A stretch of 7,116 nt of DNA from an uncultured Chloroflexota bacterium. Its GTDB lineage: Bacteria; Chloroflexota; Anaerolineae; B4-G1; DUEL01. Location of the stretch: contig CAKZOY010000034.1 in the NCBI GenBank assembly GCA_937138275.1, positions 1 to 7,116 on the forward strand, read 5' to 3'. Every line of letters begins with the position of its first letter. The stretch's first letter is position 1. Under the pieces are notes generated by a model that worked only from the letters and a program-made list of their open reading frames with translations, was not told where the DNA came from and did no database searches. Both the position numbers and the translations under genes were made by a program. Positions 1 through 7,083 of this stretch are shown in pieces.

Positions 1-1069
1 GCGGAGCGACCTCCGGCGGGGCAACCTCCCGCAGCCATTCGGGAATCTCGGCCGGAGCGGGCACTTCGGGCGCTTCCGACACTTCAGGCGCGACCTCTTC
101 CGGGATCAACCATTCCGGAACGCCGATGCCCTCCTCCGCAGAGGGAATCTCCACTTCACCCAGACCGATTTCCTCCAACCATGCTGGGATCTCTATACGG
201 ACATCCGCTGCATGTTCCAGGTCTACGAGAGCACGCTCTTCGGGAACGGGGACGCCCACGCCAGTGGGGGTAGGAGGCCGCCCAACCGGGGCCTCCGGTT
301 GTCCATAGGCCAAATAGGGAATCTTTACCTCACGAGGCTGGATCGGAGATGCCTCTCCCAGAATCTGGGCGGCGTACAGATTCTCCGGATCTGCGGCTTC
401 TGCTCGGCGAAGATGCAGGGTTGCTTCATCCCGGCCGCTACGGGTCCAGATCTCCCCCAGAATGAGATTCGCCTTCAAACAGTACGGCAACCTGTCCAGA
501 ACCCGCAAACACGCTTCCTCGGCCTGGACGCGTTGACCGTCGTTCCAGAGCGCTTCTGCCAGGGCCACCCACAGGTCTACTCGCTCCGGTTCTTCAGCCA
601 ACAGGGAGCGGAAAGTCTCCACGGCCCGCGAGAACAGTCCTCCGCGCAGGTACAGACGGGCCAGAGCGCCATGGGTGAGCATCACCCGAGAAGGCACCAC
701 ACCATCCCTTCGGCCGTACAGACGCCGAAGTTCGTCCTGAATCGCCTCGTTATCCGGGGCCAATTCAAACGCGCGCTCCAGGTGCCAGATCGCCTGCCGG
801 AGATCACCTCGCTGGTCGTAAATCACACTCATCCCAACCCGGGCCACGAAATCTTCCGGATCGCCGCTGAGCGTCCTCCGAAACATCTCCTCGGCCATAT
901 CATTCTGTCCGATCTCCAGCATCCCCTTCCCCAGGAGCCGATAGGCCGACAGAAATTTGGGATAGTGCTGGAGAATGTGACGGAGGTGAGCAACCGCCTC
1001 ATCGTACTGCCCCTTATCTATTAACTCATCAATCTGTCGGGTGTACTCTTGCAGACGGATATCGGTCAT
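1..1069 (-). CDS. TPR-repeat protein with Pro/Glu-rich PEWL-motif tail (partial, C-terminus off window)
   Basis: The frame is open from an ATG at 1069 to the window edge, giving 356 visible residues. About six tetratricopeptide repeats cover residues 5-230, in two blocks (about 5-107 and 130-230). They show typical spacing, for example IDKGQYDEAVAHL at 17-29 and GDLRQAIWHLERAFELAPDN near 88-107. From about residue 240 the chain becomes rich in Pro, Glu, Val and Ala. It carries a recurring short motif: IPAWL (294-298), VPEWL (317-321) and IPEWL (342-346), with Trp residues 23 and 25 apart. TPRs normally form protein-docking superhelices; the tail is probably a flexible linker with repeated short binding motifs. 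No signal peptide or membrane segment is seen, so a cytoplasmic scaffold is likely. An AGGAGG lies 8 nt before the ATG, and a second GGAGG abuts it. The gene follows the rhomboid gene by about 100 bp. The partner is unknown, and the C-terminal part is outside the window. Confidence 0.88.
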   Translation of the reverse strand, partial: MTDIRLQEYTRQIDELIDKGQYDEAVAHLRHILQHYPKFLSAYRLLGKGMLEIGQNDMAEEMFRRTLSGDPEDFVARVGMSVIYDQRGDLRQAIWHLERAFELAPDNEAIQDELRRLYGRRDGVVPSRVMLTHGALARLYLRGGLFSRAVETFRSLLAEEPERVDLWVALAEALWNDGQRVQAEEACLRVLDRLPYCLKANLILGEIWTRSGRDEATLHLRRAEAADPENLYAAQILGEASPIQPREVKIPYLAYGQPEAPVGRPPTPTGVGVPVPEERALVDLEHAADVRIEIPAWLEEIGLGEVEIPSAEEGIGVPEWLIPEEVAPEVSEAPEVPAPAEIPEWLREVAPPEVAP

Positions 1070-1171
1070 CCTCCAATCCTCCTGTAACAGAAAAGCGCTA
1101 ATGAAACACCGACTTCGGTTCGCCCCCGACAGCCGTCCCTGAGAGGGCTGCGAAGCGGAATTGCTCCGATG
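1070..1171 (-). other. Intergenic gap between rhomboid and TPR genes
   Basis: This 102-bp gap contains a 12-nt palindrome, ACCGACTTCGGT (1108-1119), and a weak bulged stem around CAGCC...GGCTG near 1130-1150. The weak stem has no T-tract, so I do not call a terminator. I see no convincing promoter. The TPR gene could be read through from the membrane-protein operon or have its own weak promoter; the sequence does not decide between these. Confidence 0.35.
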
Positions 1172-1864
1172 CTACCAGTACCTCCGGTACCTTCGGAACC
1201 TGCGGGAGAGTATGGCCCGGACCATAATCCCTACAATCAGACCGGCTACGAAACCACCGATATGAGCGAACCAGGCGACCCCTCCCGTCGCCATCGTTGC
1301 CGTGCCCAGGCTCAGAAAGCCGTTGAACAGTTGTACGATGAACCAGAAGCCCAGGACAATCAGGGCCGGGATACGCGCCAGTTGCATCATAAAGAAGCCG
1401 GGAACCAGGACCCGTACCGGAGCGACAGGGTACAGTACCAGGTAGACGGCAAGAACCCCGGCGATGGCCCCGCTGGCACCCACACCGGGGATGGTAGAAG
1501 ATGGAGCCACCGCTACCTGGGCCAGTCCCGCCACCACTCCCGCGGCCAGGTAGAATAACAGATACTTAATGTGACCGATCGCGTCCTCTACATTGTCCCC
1601 GAAAATCCAGAGATACACCATGTTCCCGATCAGGTGGGACCATCCGGCGTGGAGGAACATGGAGGTGAATAACGTTAAGGGTGCCCAGGGATAGCGGGCC
1701 GGGTTGGTAATGAACGCCGGTACCACTCCCCAGCGCATAAAAAACTGTTCCACTTCCGGTCCCAGCATCAGTTCCCAAAGGAAAACGACGACGTTCGCTG
1801 CGATCAATCCCCAGGTCACCAGCGGGACCCGGCGGCTGGGTATTTCATCACCGATGGGTATCAT
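1172..1864 (-). CDS. Rhomboid family intramembrane serine protease
   Basis: This 230-aa polytopic membrane protein is predicted to cleave transmembrane substrates inside the lipid bilayer. The rhomboid signature is complete. HAGWSHLIGN (72-81) supplies the conserved His77 and Asn81 that help form the oxyanion hole. GASGAIAG (129-136) carries the nucleophile Ser131. AHIGGFVAG (200-208) carries the catalytic partner His201. About six hydrophobic segments are visible, starting at residues 15-34, and the protein ends in an Arg/Tyr-rich cytoplasmic tail (RRFRRYRRYW). The length fits the minimal bacterial rhomboid core; there is no extra cytosolic domain. The ATG at 1864 is preceded by AGGAG at 7 nt. 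The gene starts 13 bp after the UPF0316 stop, so it is probably the third gene of a membrane-protein operon. Natural substrates cannot be inferred from the sequence. Confidence 0.95.
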   Translation of the reverse strand: MIPIGDEIPSRRVPLVTWGLIAANVVVFLWELMLGPEVEQFFMRWGVVPAFITNPARYPWAPLTLFTSMFLHAGWSHLIGNMVYLWIFGDNVEDAIGHIKYLLFYLAAGVVAGLAQVAVAPSSTIPGVGASGAIAGVLAVYLVLYPVAPVRVLVPGFFMMQLARIPALIVLGFWFIVQLFNGFLSLGTATMATGGVAWFAHIGGFVAGLIVGIMVRAILSRRFRRYRRYW

Positions 1865-1877
1865 CCGAAATCTCCTG

Positions 1878-2402
1878 CTATTTACGCTGGTCGGAGGGTC
1901 GCCAGTATCCCCTCTGGACCATTCGCGCCTCCGAAACGGTCACAATTGCCTGTGGGTCCACCTCCTCGGCCGTCCGAATCACCTGCGGGACGATTTTGCG
2001 TGGCACAAACACGTCCACAATGCCCACAGAACTGCTGTGACCGCGCCCATACATCTGAGTGACGCCAAAACCGGCAGCCCGTAGTGCGGCGGCGATCTCC
2101 TCCCCTTGTTTCGTGGAAATGATCCGCACCTCCGAAAATCCCAGGGCCATCCGTGCTTCCAGTATCATCCCCACCCATGTACCGACACCGAACCCGGCTA
2201 CATAGGCGACCAGGTTAGGGATATTGCTGAGATTGGTCACCACCTGGGCGATGGCGAGGACGTAGATCAGCGTGCTGAGACTTCCGGTAAGTACGGCCAG
2301 TAATTTTCGCCCCTGGACGGTGAGGATAGTCGCCACTGTGCTCAGAGAGATTCCGATTACCCGGAGGACGAAGATTACGAGCGCGTGAAGGAGCGGATTC
2401 AT
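1878..2402 (-). CDS. UPF0316 family membrane protein (DUF5698 + DUF2179)
   Basis: This 174-aa protein has three hydrophobic segments in the N-terminal half (about 4-30, 34-56 and 61-81), as in DUF5698. A soluble C-terminal domain of about 75 residues follows, resembling DUF2179. The family-typical stretch RAAGFGVTQMYGRG at 108-121 and the VPRKIV segment near 133-138 support the assignment. In this family the DUF2179 domain is thought to fold as a small ferredoxin-like sensory module; no enzymatic activity is established. The ATG at 2402 lies only 3 bp after the stop of the holin-like gene. An AGGG sits very near the start and GAGGG lies about 12 nt upstream, so translational coupling is likely. 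Its job is unknown. Its place between two other small integral membrane proteins suggests a membrane or envelope role, which is inference. Confidence 0.88.
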   Translation of the reverse strand: MNPLLHALVIFVLRVIGISLSTVATILTVQGRKLLAVLTGSLSTLIYVLAIAQVVTNLSNIPNLVAYVAGFGVGTWVGMILEARMALGFSEVRIISTKQGEEIAAALRAAGFGVTQMYGRGHSSSVGIVDVFVPRKIVPQVIRTAEEVDPQAIVTVSEARMVQRGYWRPSDQRK

Positions 2403-2405
2403 TCC

Positions 2406-2768
2406 CTAATCTTCCCTCACCAGTGCCGAGAGGATTACGGAGACGATGCTAACGATCAACGCGCCCCAGAAAGCCGGCCAGAAGCCATCCACGTAGAAGC
2501 CGATGCCCAGCATATTGGCGATGCGCGCCGATAGCCACAGGGTAAAACCATTGATCACCAGGGTGAACAGTCCCAGAGTGAGCAGGATCAACGGGCAGGT
2601 CAGCACTTTGAGGATGGGCCGAACGACGGCGTTGACCAGACCCAGGATAATCGCCATCAGCGCATAGGCAATCCACGCCGTCCCGGAGACACGAATCCCC
2701 GGCACGATCAATACAGCCGCGAAGAGTGCCAGAATGGTGATCACCCAACGGACGAGCAGTTTGGTCAT
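2406..2768 (-). CDS. Phage holin family / YvlD-like small membrane protein
   Basis: This 120-aa protein has four predicted transmembrane helices (about 5-24, 30-50, 56-80 and 98-116). The central family signature GLVNAVVRPILKVLTCPLIL runs from residue 43 to 62, followed by LTLGLFTLVING. It includes the conserved Asn46, Arg50-Pro51, Pro59, Gly66 and Asn73. This matches the mycobacterial four-TMS phage holin superfamily IV group (YvlD-like). Despite the name, these are mostly chromosomal proteins of unknown function and are not proven lysis holins. I chose the ATG at 2768 because GGAGG stands 4 nt upstream and the reading begins with the normal first helix. A longer in-frame start at 2906 would add 46 non-conserved residues translated from the inserted repeat element. 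It is the first gene of a three-gene membrane-protein operon. No endolysin gene or other phage gene is nearby. Confidence 0.9.
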   Translation of the reverse strand: MTKLLVRWVITILALFAAVLIVPGIRVSGTAWIAYALMAIILGLVNAVVRPILKVLTCPLILLTLGLFTLVINGFTLWLSARIANMLGIGFYVDGFWPAFWGALIVSIVSVILSALVRED

Positions 2769-2837
2769 GTTCCCTCCGGTGTTGTCAAGAGACGCAAGGT
2801 CAGCAAACTCGTTGTTTTGTAACTGTTCTGCCAGTGG

Positions 2838-2949
2838 TTGAAATCGCACCTGGGAGGCCCCTTTGTGCCGGGCGACTGCCTGCGCAGTCGCCGGGGCGAC
2901 GTCCACGCCGGTGGATGCCCGGCGGCAAGTCCCTGAGGAGCGATTTCAA
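2838..2949. repeat. Subterminal inverted repeat pair inside the MITE-like element
   Basis: TTGAAATCGC at 2838-2847 is matched exactly by GCGATTTCAA at 2940-2949. Reading inward, both sides continue with a base, then CCT, then GGGA after a 0-2 nt offset. The right copy is also half of a tighter palindrome, GCGATTTCAATCGC (2940-2953), with 6-bp arms and a 2-nt centre. Confidence 0.8.
2871..2892. repeat. Central hairpin of the MITE-like element
   Basis: GGCGACTGC (2871-2879) and GCAGTCGCC (2884-2892) form a perfect 9-bp stem around a CTGC loop. A 7-bp pair, GCCGGGC (2867-2873) and GCCCGGC (2917-2923), partly competes with it. A small stem TCCAC/GTGGA at 2902-2915 lies next to it. The element would fold extensively as single-stranded DNA or RNA. 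No T-tract follows, so it is not called a terminator. Confidence 0.75.
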
Positions 2950-3010
2950 TCGCTGAAGGACAATACCTGAACAGTTACGTTGTTTTTGACCTTTTATCTC
3001 TTTCCCCCTC

Positions 3011-3038
3011 ATTATAGCCGGAAATTGGGAAAATACAA
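3011..3038 (-). promoter_or_regulatory. Predicted sigma70-type promoter for the holin-UPF0316-rhomboid operon
   Basis: On the minus strand there is a perfect -10 hexamer TATAAT (3016-3011). TTGTAT stands 16 bp upstream (3038-3033), matching three of six -35 consensus bases. Transcription would start near 3004, leaving a leader of about 235 nt before the ATG at 2768. Most of that leader is the MITE-like element; without it and one target copy the leader would be about 67 nt. The prediction is by consensus only. Confidence 0.5.
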
Positions 3039-3050
3039 CTCCATACCCGC

Positions 3051-3085
3051 GGGGGGAAAGGGGTGGGGTGTGGGGTTTGTGGGGG
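3051..3085 (+). promoter_or_regulatory. G-tract cluster with quadruplex-forming pattern
   Basis: On the plus strand five G-tracts follow one another: 3051-3056, 3060-3063, 3065-3068, 3072-3075 and 3081-3085. The first four are separated by 3, 1 and 3 nt, which fits the usual G-quadruplex pattern with at least four guanines per tract. It lies just upstream of the predicted -35 of the membrane-protein operon, on that operon's template strand, and it shares bases with the adjacent hairpin. Confidence 0.6.
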
Positions 3086-3112
3086 CGGCGAAGCCGCCCC
3101 CACAAACCCCAC
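3070..3112. repeat. Perfect 20-bp-stem hairpin with GAA triloop
   Basis: Bases 3070-3089 and 3093-3112 are exact inverted repeats of 20 bp separated by only GAA. The tip reads GCGAAGC, known as an unusually stable DNA minihairpin. GGGAAA (3054-3059) and TTTCCC (3113-3118) can extend pairing after a one-sided bulge. A T3 then C3 sequence follows rather than a proper T-tract, so a canonical terminator is unlikely. It lies between the ferredoxin terminator and the next promoter. A REP-like palindrome is a possibility. Confidence 0.85.
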
Positions 3113-3159
3113 TTTCCCTTATCTTGCGGGCATGTTGCTCCCCGAAAGGGATTTGCTGC

Positions 3160-3179
3160 ACAAGCCCTGCAGGACTTGT
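3160..3179. repeat. Imperfect 20-bp palindrome
   Basis: The 20-mer has ACAAG and CTTGT arms around a CCTGCAGG core, with a single mismatched pair (C3165/A3174). It could be an operator for a dimeric regulator or another dispersed palindromic repeat. It is about 120 bp upstream of the predicted holin-operon -35, too far for a simple repressor site. Confidence 0.45.
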
Positions 3180-3212
3180 AACCGGTGGCGAACGAGGAGT
3201 GGCCGGAGTATC

Positions 3213-3242
3213 AAAAAGGCCGCCCGATTTCAGGCGGCCTTT
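3213..3242 (-). terminator. Rho-independent terminator of the ferredoxin gene
   Basis: AAAGGCCGCC (3215-3224) and GGCGGCCTTT (3233-3242) form a perfect 10-bp GC-rich stem with an 8-nt loop. Read on the minus strand the stem is followed by TTTTT, and it starts 36 bp after the ferredoxin stop. The A/T flanks make it potentially bidirectional, insulating the ferredoxin from the downstream operon. Confidence 0.88.
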
Positions 3243-3278
3243 CATTTTAGGGAGAGGCAGGACCGATGAATGCCTTAT

Positions 3279-3545
3279 TTACACCTGGTCCTTCCCCGGA
3301 CCGACCTTGTAGTAGTCGGCGTTCTTCTGGATGTCGGCCTGGTAAGCGTCCGGCACCTCATCCTCGTGGAAGATGGCCTCGTTGGGACACTCTGCCGCAC
3401 AGGCGCCACAATCAATGCAGGTATCGGGGTTGATGTAGTAGGTGGGCCAATTGGGGTCACCGTCTACAAAGTGGATGGAGTCGGTCGGGCAGACATCCAC
3501 ACAGGCCCCGGCCCGCTTGCACAGACTGGTAATCACGTATGTCAT
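3279..3545 (-). CDS. Ferredoxin, likely [3Fe-4S][4Fe-4S] (7Fe-like)
   Basis: This small soluble electron carrier has 88 aa. The first cluster motif is CKRAGACVDVCP (Cys9, Cys15, Cys19), where the second Cys of the clostridial CxxCxxCxxxCP pattern is Ala12. The second motif, CIDCGACAAECP, is complete (Cys43, Cys46, Cys49, Cys53). By analogy with 7Fe ferredoxins, Cys9, Cys15 and Cys53 would hold a [3Fe-4S] cluster, and Cys19, Cys43, Cys46 and Cys49 a [4Fe-4S] cluster. The region after the second motif (EDEVPDAYQADIQKNADYY) resembles the C-terminus of Thermus-type ferredoxins. I chose the ATG at 3545 because GGGAGGT stands 5 nt upstream; an earlier in-frame start at 3611 would add non-conserved residues. 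It is monocistronic, with its own promoter and terminator. The redox partner is unknown. Confidence 0.93.
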   Translation of the reverse strand: MTYVITSLCKRAGACVDVCPTDSIHFVDGDPNWPTYYINPDTCIDCGACAAECPNEAIFHEDEVPDAYQADIQKNADYYKVGPGKDQV

Positions 3546-3608
3546 TTTGGACCTCCCTCGTAAGATTTGGTGGGAACGATCTGCCTTCCGCCGGGGGAAG
3601 GATGGGGG

Positions 3609-3641
3609 CAACCGGCGCGCCGCTGGTGAGCCTGCCGGTTG
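3609..3641 (-). repeat. Inverted repeat in the ferredoxin 5' leader
   Basis: CAACCGGC (3609-3616) and GCCGGTTG (3634-3641) are exact 8-bp inverted repeats with a 17-nt spacer. They lie within the roughly 110-nt leader between the predicted transcription start (near 3656) and the ferredoxin ATG. This could be an mRNA-stabilising stem or a regulatory fold. No known riboswitch pattern is recognised. Confidence 0.45.
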
Positions 3642-3662
3642 GGTGCATATTAAACCGTCGCT

Positions 3663-3690
3663 ATTATACCATTGTGCCGGAGTTTTGCAA
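3663..3690 (-). promoter_or_regulatory. Predicted sigma70-type promoter of the ferredoxin gene
   Basis: The minus strand carries a perfect TATAAT (3668-3663) preceded after 16 bp by TTGCAA (3690-3685), which matches four of six -35 consensus bases. It begins 3 bp after the stop codon of the NTPase gene, so the ferredoxin is probably transcribed on its own, possibly with read-through from upstream. Confidence 0.6.
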
Positions 3691-3692
3691 TT

Positions 3693-4217
3693 TCACCCCT
3701 CCCGCACCCACCGCCGGACCTCCTCCTGCATCCGGTCCCGATTCTCCAGCGTCAATTCCCAGAGGGTGACGGTGGGAAGTTGCTTCAGCGCGTCGGCCCA
3801 AGGATGGGGTTTCGCCATAATCGTCGCCACAACGGTGTACGGACCGCTCACCGCCTGGAGGACCGTCTCCTTGAACGGCCCGGAAAACAGTTCCATCTTG
3901 CCGATTTCGTCTATAATAACAATGCGCCTGGCCTGCATCGCCCGGCGCAGCGCCCCCACACCGACCCGCGAGAACGTTTCCACATCCACCCCGTAGCGGC
4001 CCACGCGCGGGTAGCAGGGGCCGCGGAAATCCACGTGAGAAAGCACCGCCTCCTCCCCCTCCAGGGTGACCAGACGGAAGCCCTTACGGCCGCCCGGGCC
4101 GCGAATCTCTTCCGTATAGAAGCCACCCGCCTGGGGGCCCAGCGCCCTCACCACTTCTTTGATCACCGTCGTCTTGCCGATGCCCGGCCGCCCGGTTAGA
4201 AGAAGCGTCCTTCCCAC
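3693..4217 (-). CDS. THEP1-type nucleoside-triphosphatase (NTPCR-like)
   Basis: This 174-aa P-loop NTPase is of the family formerly called DUF265, typified by Aquifex THEP1 and human NTPCR. These hydrolyse NTPs to NDP and phosphate slowly; the physiological role is unsettled. Walker A GRPGIGKTT is at 9-17, Walker B IVIIDE at 99-104 followed by the family-specific GKMELFS at 106-112. The conserved GGFYTEEIR (31-39) and GRYGVDVE (73-80) segments are also present. Length equals the family norm. The start is GTG at 4217, with GGAGG 6 nt upstream. It follows the SDR gene after 21 bp, so it is likely the third gene of the DUF255-SDR-NTPase operon. No membrane segment is seen, so it is cytoplasmic. 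Homologues are common in archaea and thermophilic bacteria, which fits the suggested thermophilic origin. Confidence 0.94.
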   Translation of the reverse strand: MGRTLLLTGRPGIGKTTVIKEVVRALGPQAGGFYTEEIRGPGGRKGFRLVTLEGEEAVLSHVDFRGPCYPRVGRYGVDVETFSRVGVGALRRAMQARRIVIIDEIGKMELFSGPFKETVLQAVSGPYTVVATIMAKPHPWADALKQLPTVTLWELTLENRDRMQEEVRRWVREG

Positions 4218-4238
4218 GGTCTGCCTCCGCCCCCGGAA

Positions 4239-4990
4239 CTATCCGTCTTCCGGACGGCGACGATGGGCCCACCGTTCGCCGCCGTCCACAAAAAGCACCT
4301 CGCCGGTGATGTAGTCGGCGCGAAGGAGGAAGAGGACGGCATCCACCACATCCTGCGGGTCGCCCCAGCGCCCCAGCAACGTCCCCTCCGCAATGCGCGC
4401 TCGGTCCTCCTCCGTATACCCCGGCGGGGCCAGGACCGGCCCGGGCACCACGCCGTTCACCCGCACGGTCGGCGCCAGTTCCACCGCCAGATTCCGCGCC
4501 AGCGCCCAGAGCGCGCTCTTGCCCACACTGTGGGCCAGAAACGCCGGCCACGGGTCAAACGTCCCCCGGTCCAGGATGACGACGACCGCTCCCTCCCCAC
4601 GCCGCACCATCCCGGGCGCCAGTTCCCGGGCCAGGACGAAGAACCCATCCACCAGGACGCCCAGCACCTGCCGCCAGATTTCGGGGGTTGTATCGGCCAG
4701 CGCGGCCCGGATGAAGGGCGAGGCGCCGTGGACGATGATGTCGGTGCGGCCGAAGCGGCCCTCCACCGCTCGCGCCAGGGCCGCCGCTTCCTCCAGATCG
4801 GAGAGGTCGGCCTGGAAGGCGGCGGATTCCGCCCCCAACCGCCTGGCCTCGGCGACGGTCTCCCGGGCGGCATCGGCGGAGCGGTGGTAGTGGACGGCGA
4901 CACGCGCTCCGGCCGCGGCCAGCCCCAGGGCGATCGCGCGCCCCAGCCGCACCGCGCCGCCGGTCACCAGCGCGACTTTGCCCTGCAGGT

Positions 4991-4994
<4 letters not shown>
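4239..4994 (-). CDS. SDR family oxidoreductase, pteridine-reductase-like, atypical active site
   Basis: This 251-aa protein has a Rossmann fold. The cofactor motif TGGAVRLGR (11-19) is the TGxxxRxG form seen in pteridine reductases (PTR1/FolM) rather than plain TGxxxGxG. HYHRS at 35-39 matches the NADPH-binding stretch of PTR1, and QADLS (61-65) also fits. The C-terminus (YITGEVLFVDGGERW, about 228-242) is normal for classical SDRs. The active site is odd: the usual YxxxK is His155-SVG-Lys159, so the catalytic Tyr position is His. The residue 13 before it is Asp142 instead of Ser, which corresponds to the catalytic Asp of PTR1. The expected reaction would be NADPH-dependent reduction of a pterin or another carbonyl/imine, but activity is uncertain. 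Its ATG overlaps the DUF255 stop (ATGA), with a GGAGG inside that gene's end, so translation is probably coupled. Confidence 0.9.
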
Positions 4995-6979
<1,985 letters not shown>

Positions 6980-6983
6980 AGTA

Positions 6984-7083
6984 TGCTCCGTATTGCGTAT
7001 TCCGTGTTCCGTTTGCGTCCTGCGCCCTGCGACGTGCTACCTGCTTCCCGCTTCCTGCTTCCTGCTATCTGCTCCCTGCTTTC
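6984..7083. repeat. Degenerate heptanucleotide tandem repeat (about 14 units)
   Basis: The whole gap upstream of the DUF255 gene runs in 7-base steps. On the plus strand units end in YGCT, YGCG or CCG: TCCTGCT twice (7053-7066), ATCTGCT, CCCTGCT, ACCTGCT, TCCCGCT, CCCTGCG, TCCTGCG, then TGTTCCG, TATTCCG, TATTGCG and TGCTCCG. One 6-base unit (7012-7017) shifts between two sub-families. On the gene's strand these are GNNAGCA- and ACGGAAT-type units, and the last one supplies the GGAG ribosome-binding site. The pattern resembles short tandemly repeated heptamers (STRR) known from cyanobacteria. Confidence 0.75.

Larger units (their letters stand above)
2811..2986. mobile_element. MITE-like element with 8-bp target duplication (IS66-type ends)
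   Basis: The element spans 2819-2978 (160 bp). Its ends are exact 10-bp inverted repeats: GTAACTGTTC at 2819-2828 and GAACAGTTAC at 2969-2978. Immediately outside lie exact 8-bp direct repeats, GTTGTTTT at 2811-2818 and 2979-2986, as expected of a target-site duplication. A second inverted pair lies inside: TTGAAATCGC at 2838-2847 and GCGATTTCAA at 2940-2949. From general knowledge, IS66-family elements make 8-bp duplications and have ends starting GTAA, so IS66-type transposase mobilisation is the best guess. No transposase frame is present, hence a non-autonomous element. Removing 168 bp restores an uninterrupted leader upstream of the holin-like gene. Copy number elsewhere cannot be seen. 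Confidence 0.72.
2769..3278. other. 510-bp structured intergenic region
   Basis: No gene is supported in this stretch between the ferredoxin stop and the holin-like start. Read in the minus direction it holds the ferredoxin terminator, an imperfect palindrome, a perfect 20-bp-stem hairpin with adjacent G-tracts, a consensus -10 promoter and a MITE-like insertion. The short open frames here lack good starts and recognisable protein patterns, and they are crossed by palindromes. Confidence 0.8.

Noticed and set aside
212..1024. A 270-codon plus-strand open frame over the TPR gene
   Set aside because: The minus strand translates into regular TPR repeats with a good ribosome-binding site. The plus-strand product has no family-like features.
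2406..2768. Prophage or lysis cassette suggested by the holin-family name
   Set aside because: No endolysin, spanin, structural or integrase gene is nearby. YvlD-like holin-family proteins are ordinary chromosomal membrane proteins.
2769..2906. Longer N-terminus for the holin-like protein starting at 2906
   Set aside because: It would translate through the inserted palindromic element, gives no family-like sequence and lacks the ribosome-binding site found at the internal ATG (2768).
2930..2978. A possible solitary CRISPR repeat (sequence around ATTTCAATCGCTGAAGG)
   Set aside because: There is only one copy, no regularly spaced repeats and no cas genes. The bases are accounted for by the inverted repeats of the MITE-like element.
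3070..3112. The 20-bp hairpin as a Rho-independent terminator
   Set aside because: It lacks a T-tract in either direction, and the ferredoxin already has a proper terminator at 3213-3242.
3546..3611. Upstream in-frame start for the ferredoxin at 3611
   Set aside because: Ferredoxins of this type begin with MxYVIT-like sequence just before the first Cys. The ATG at 3545 has GGGAGGT at 5 nt, and the extension is unlike any ferredoxin.
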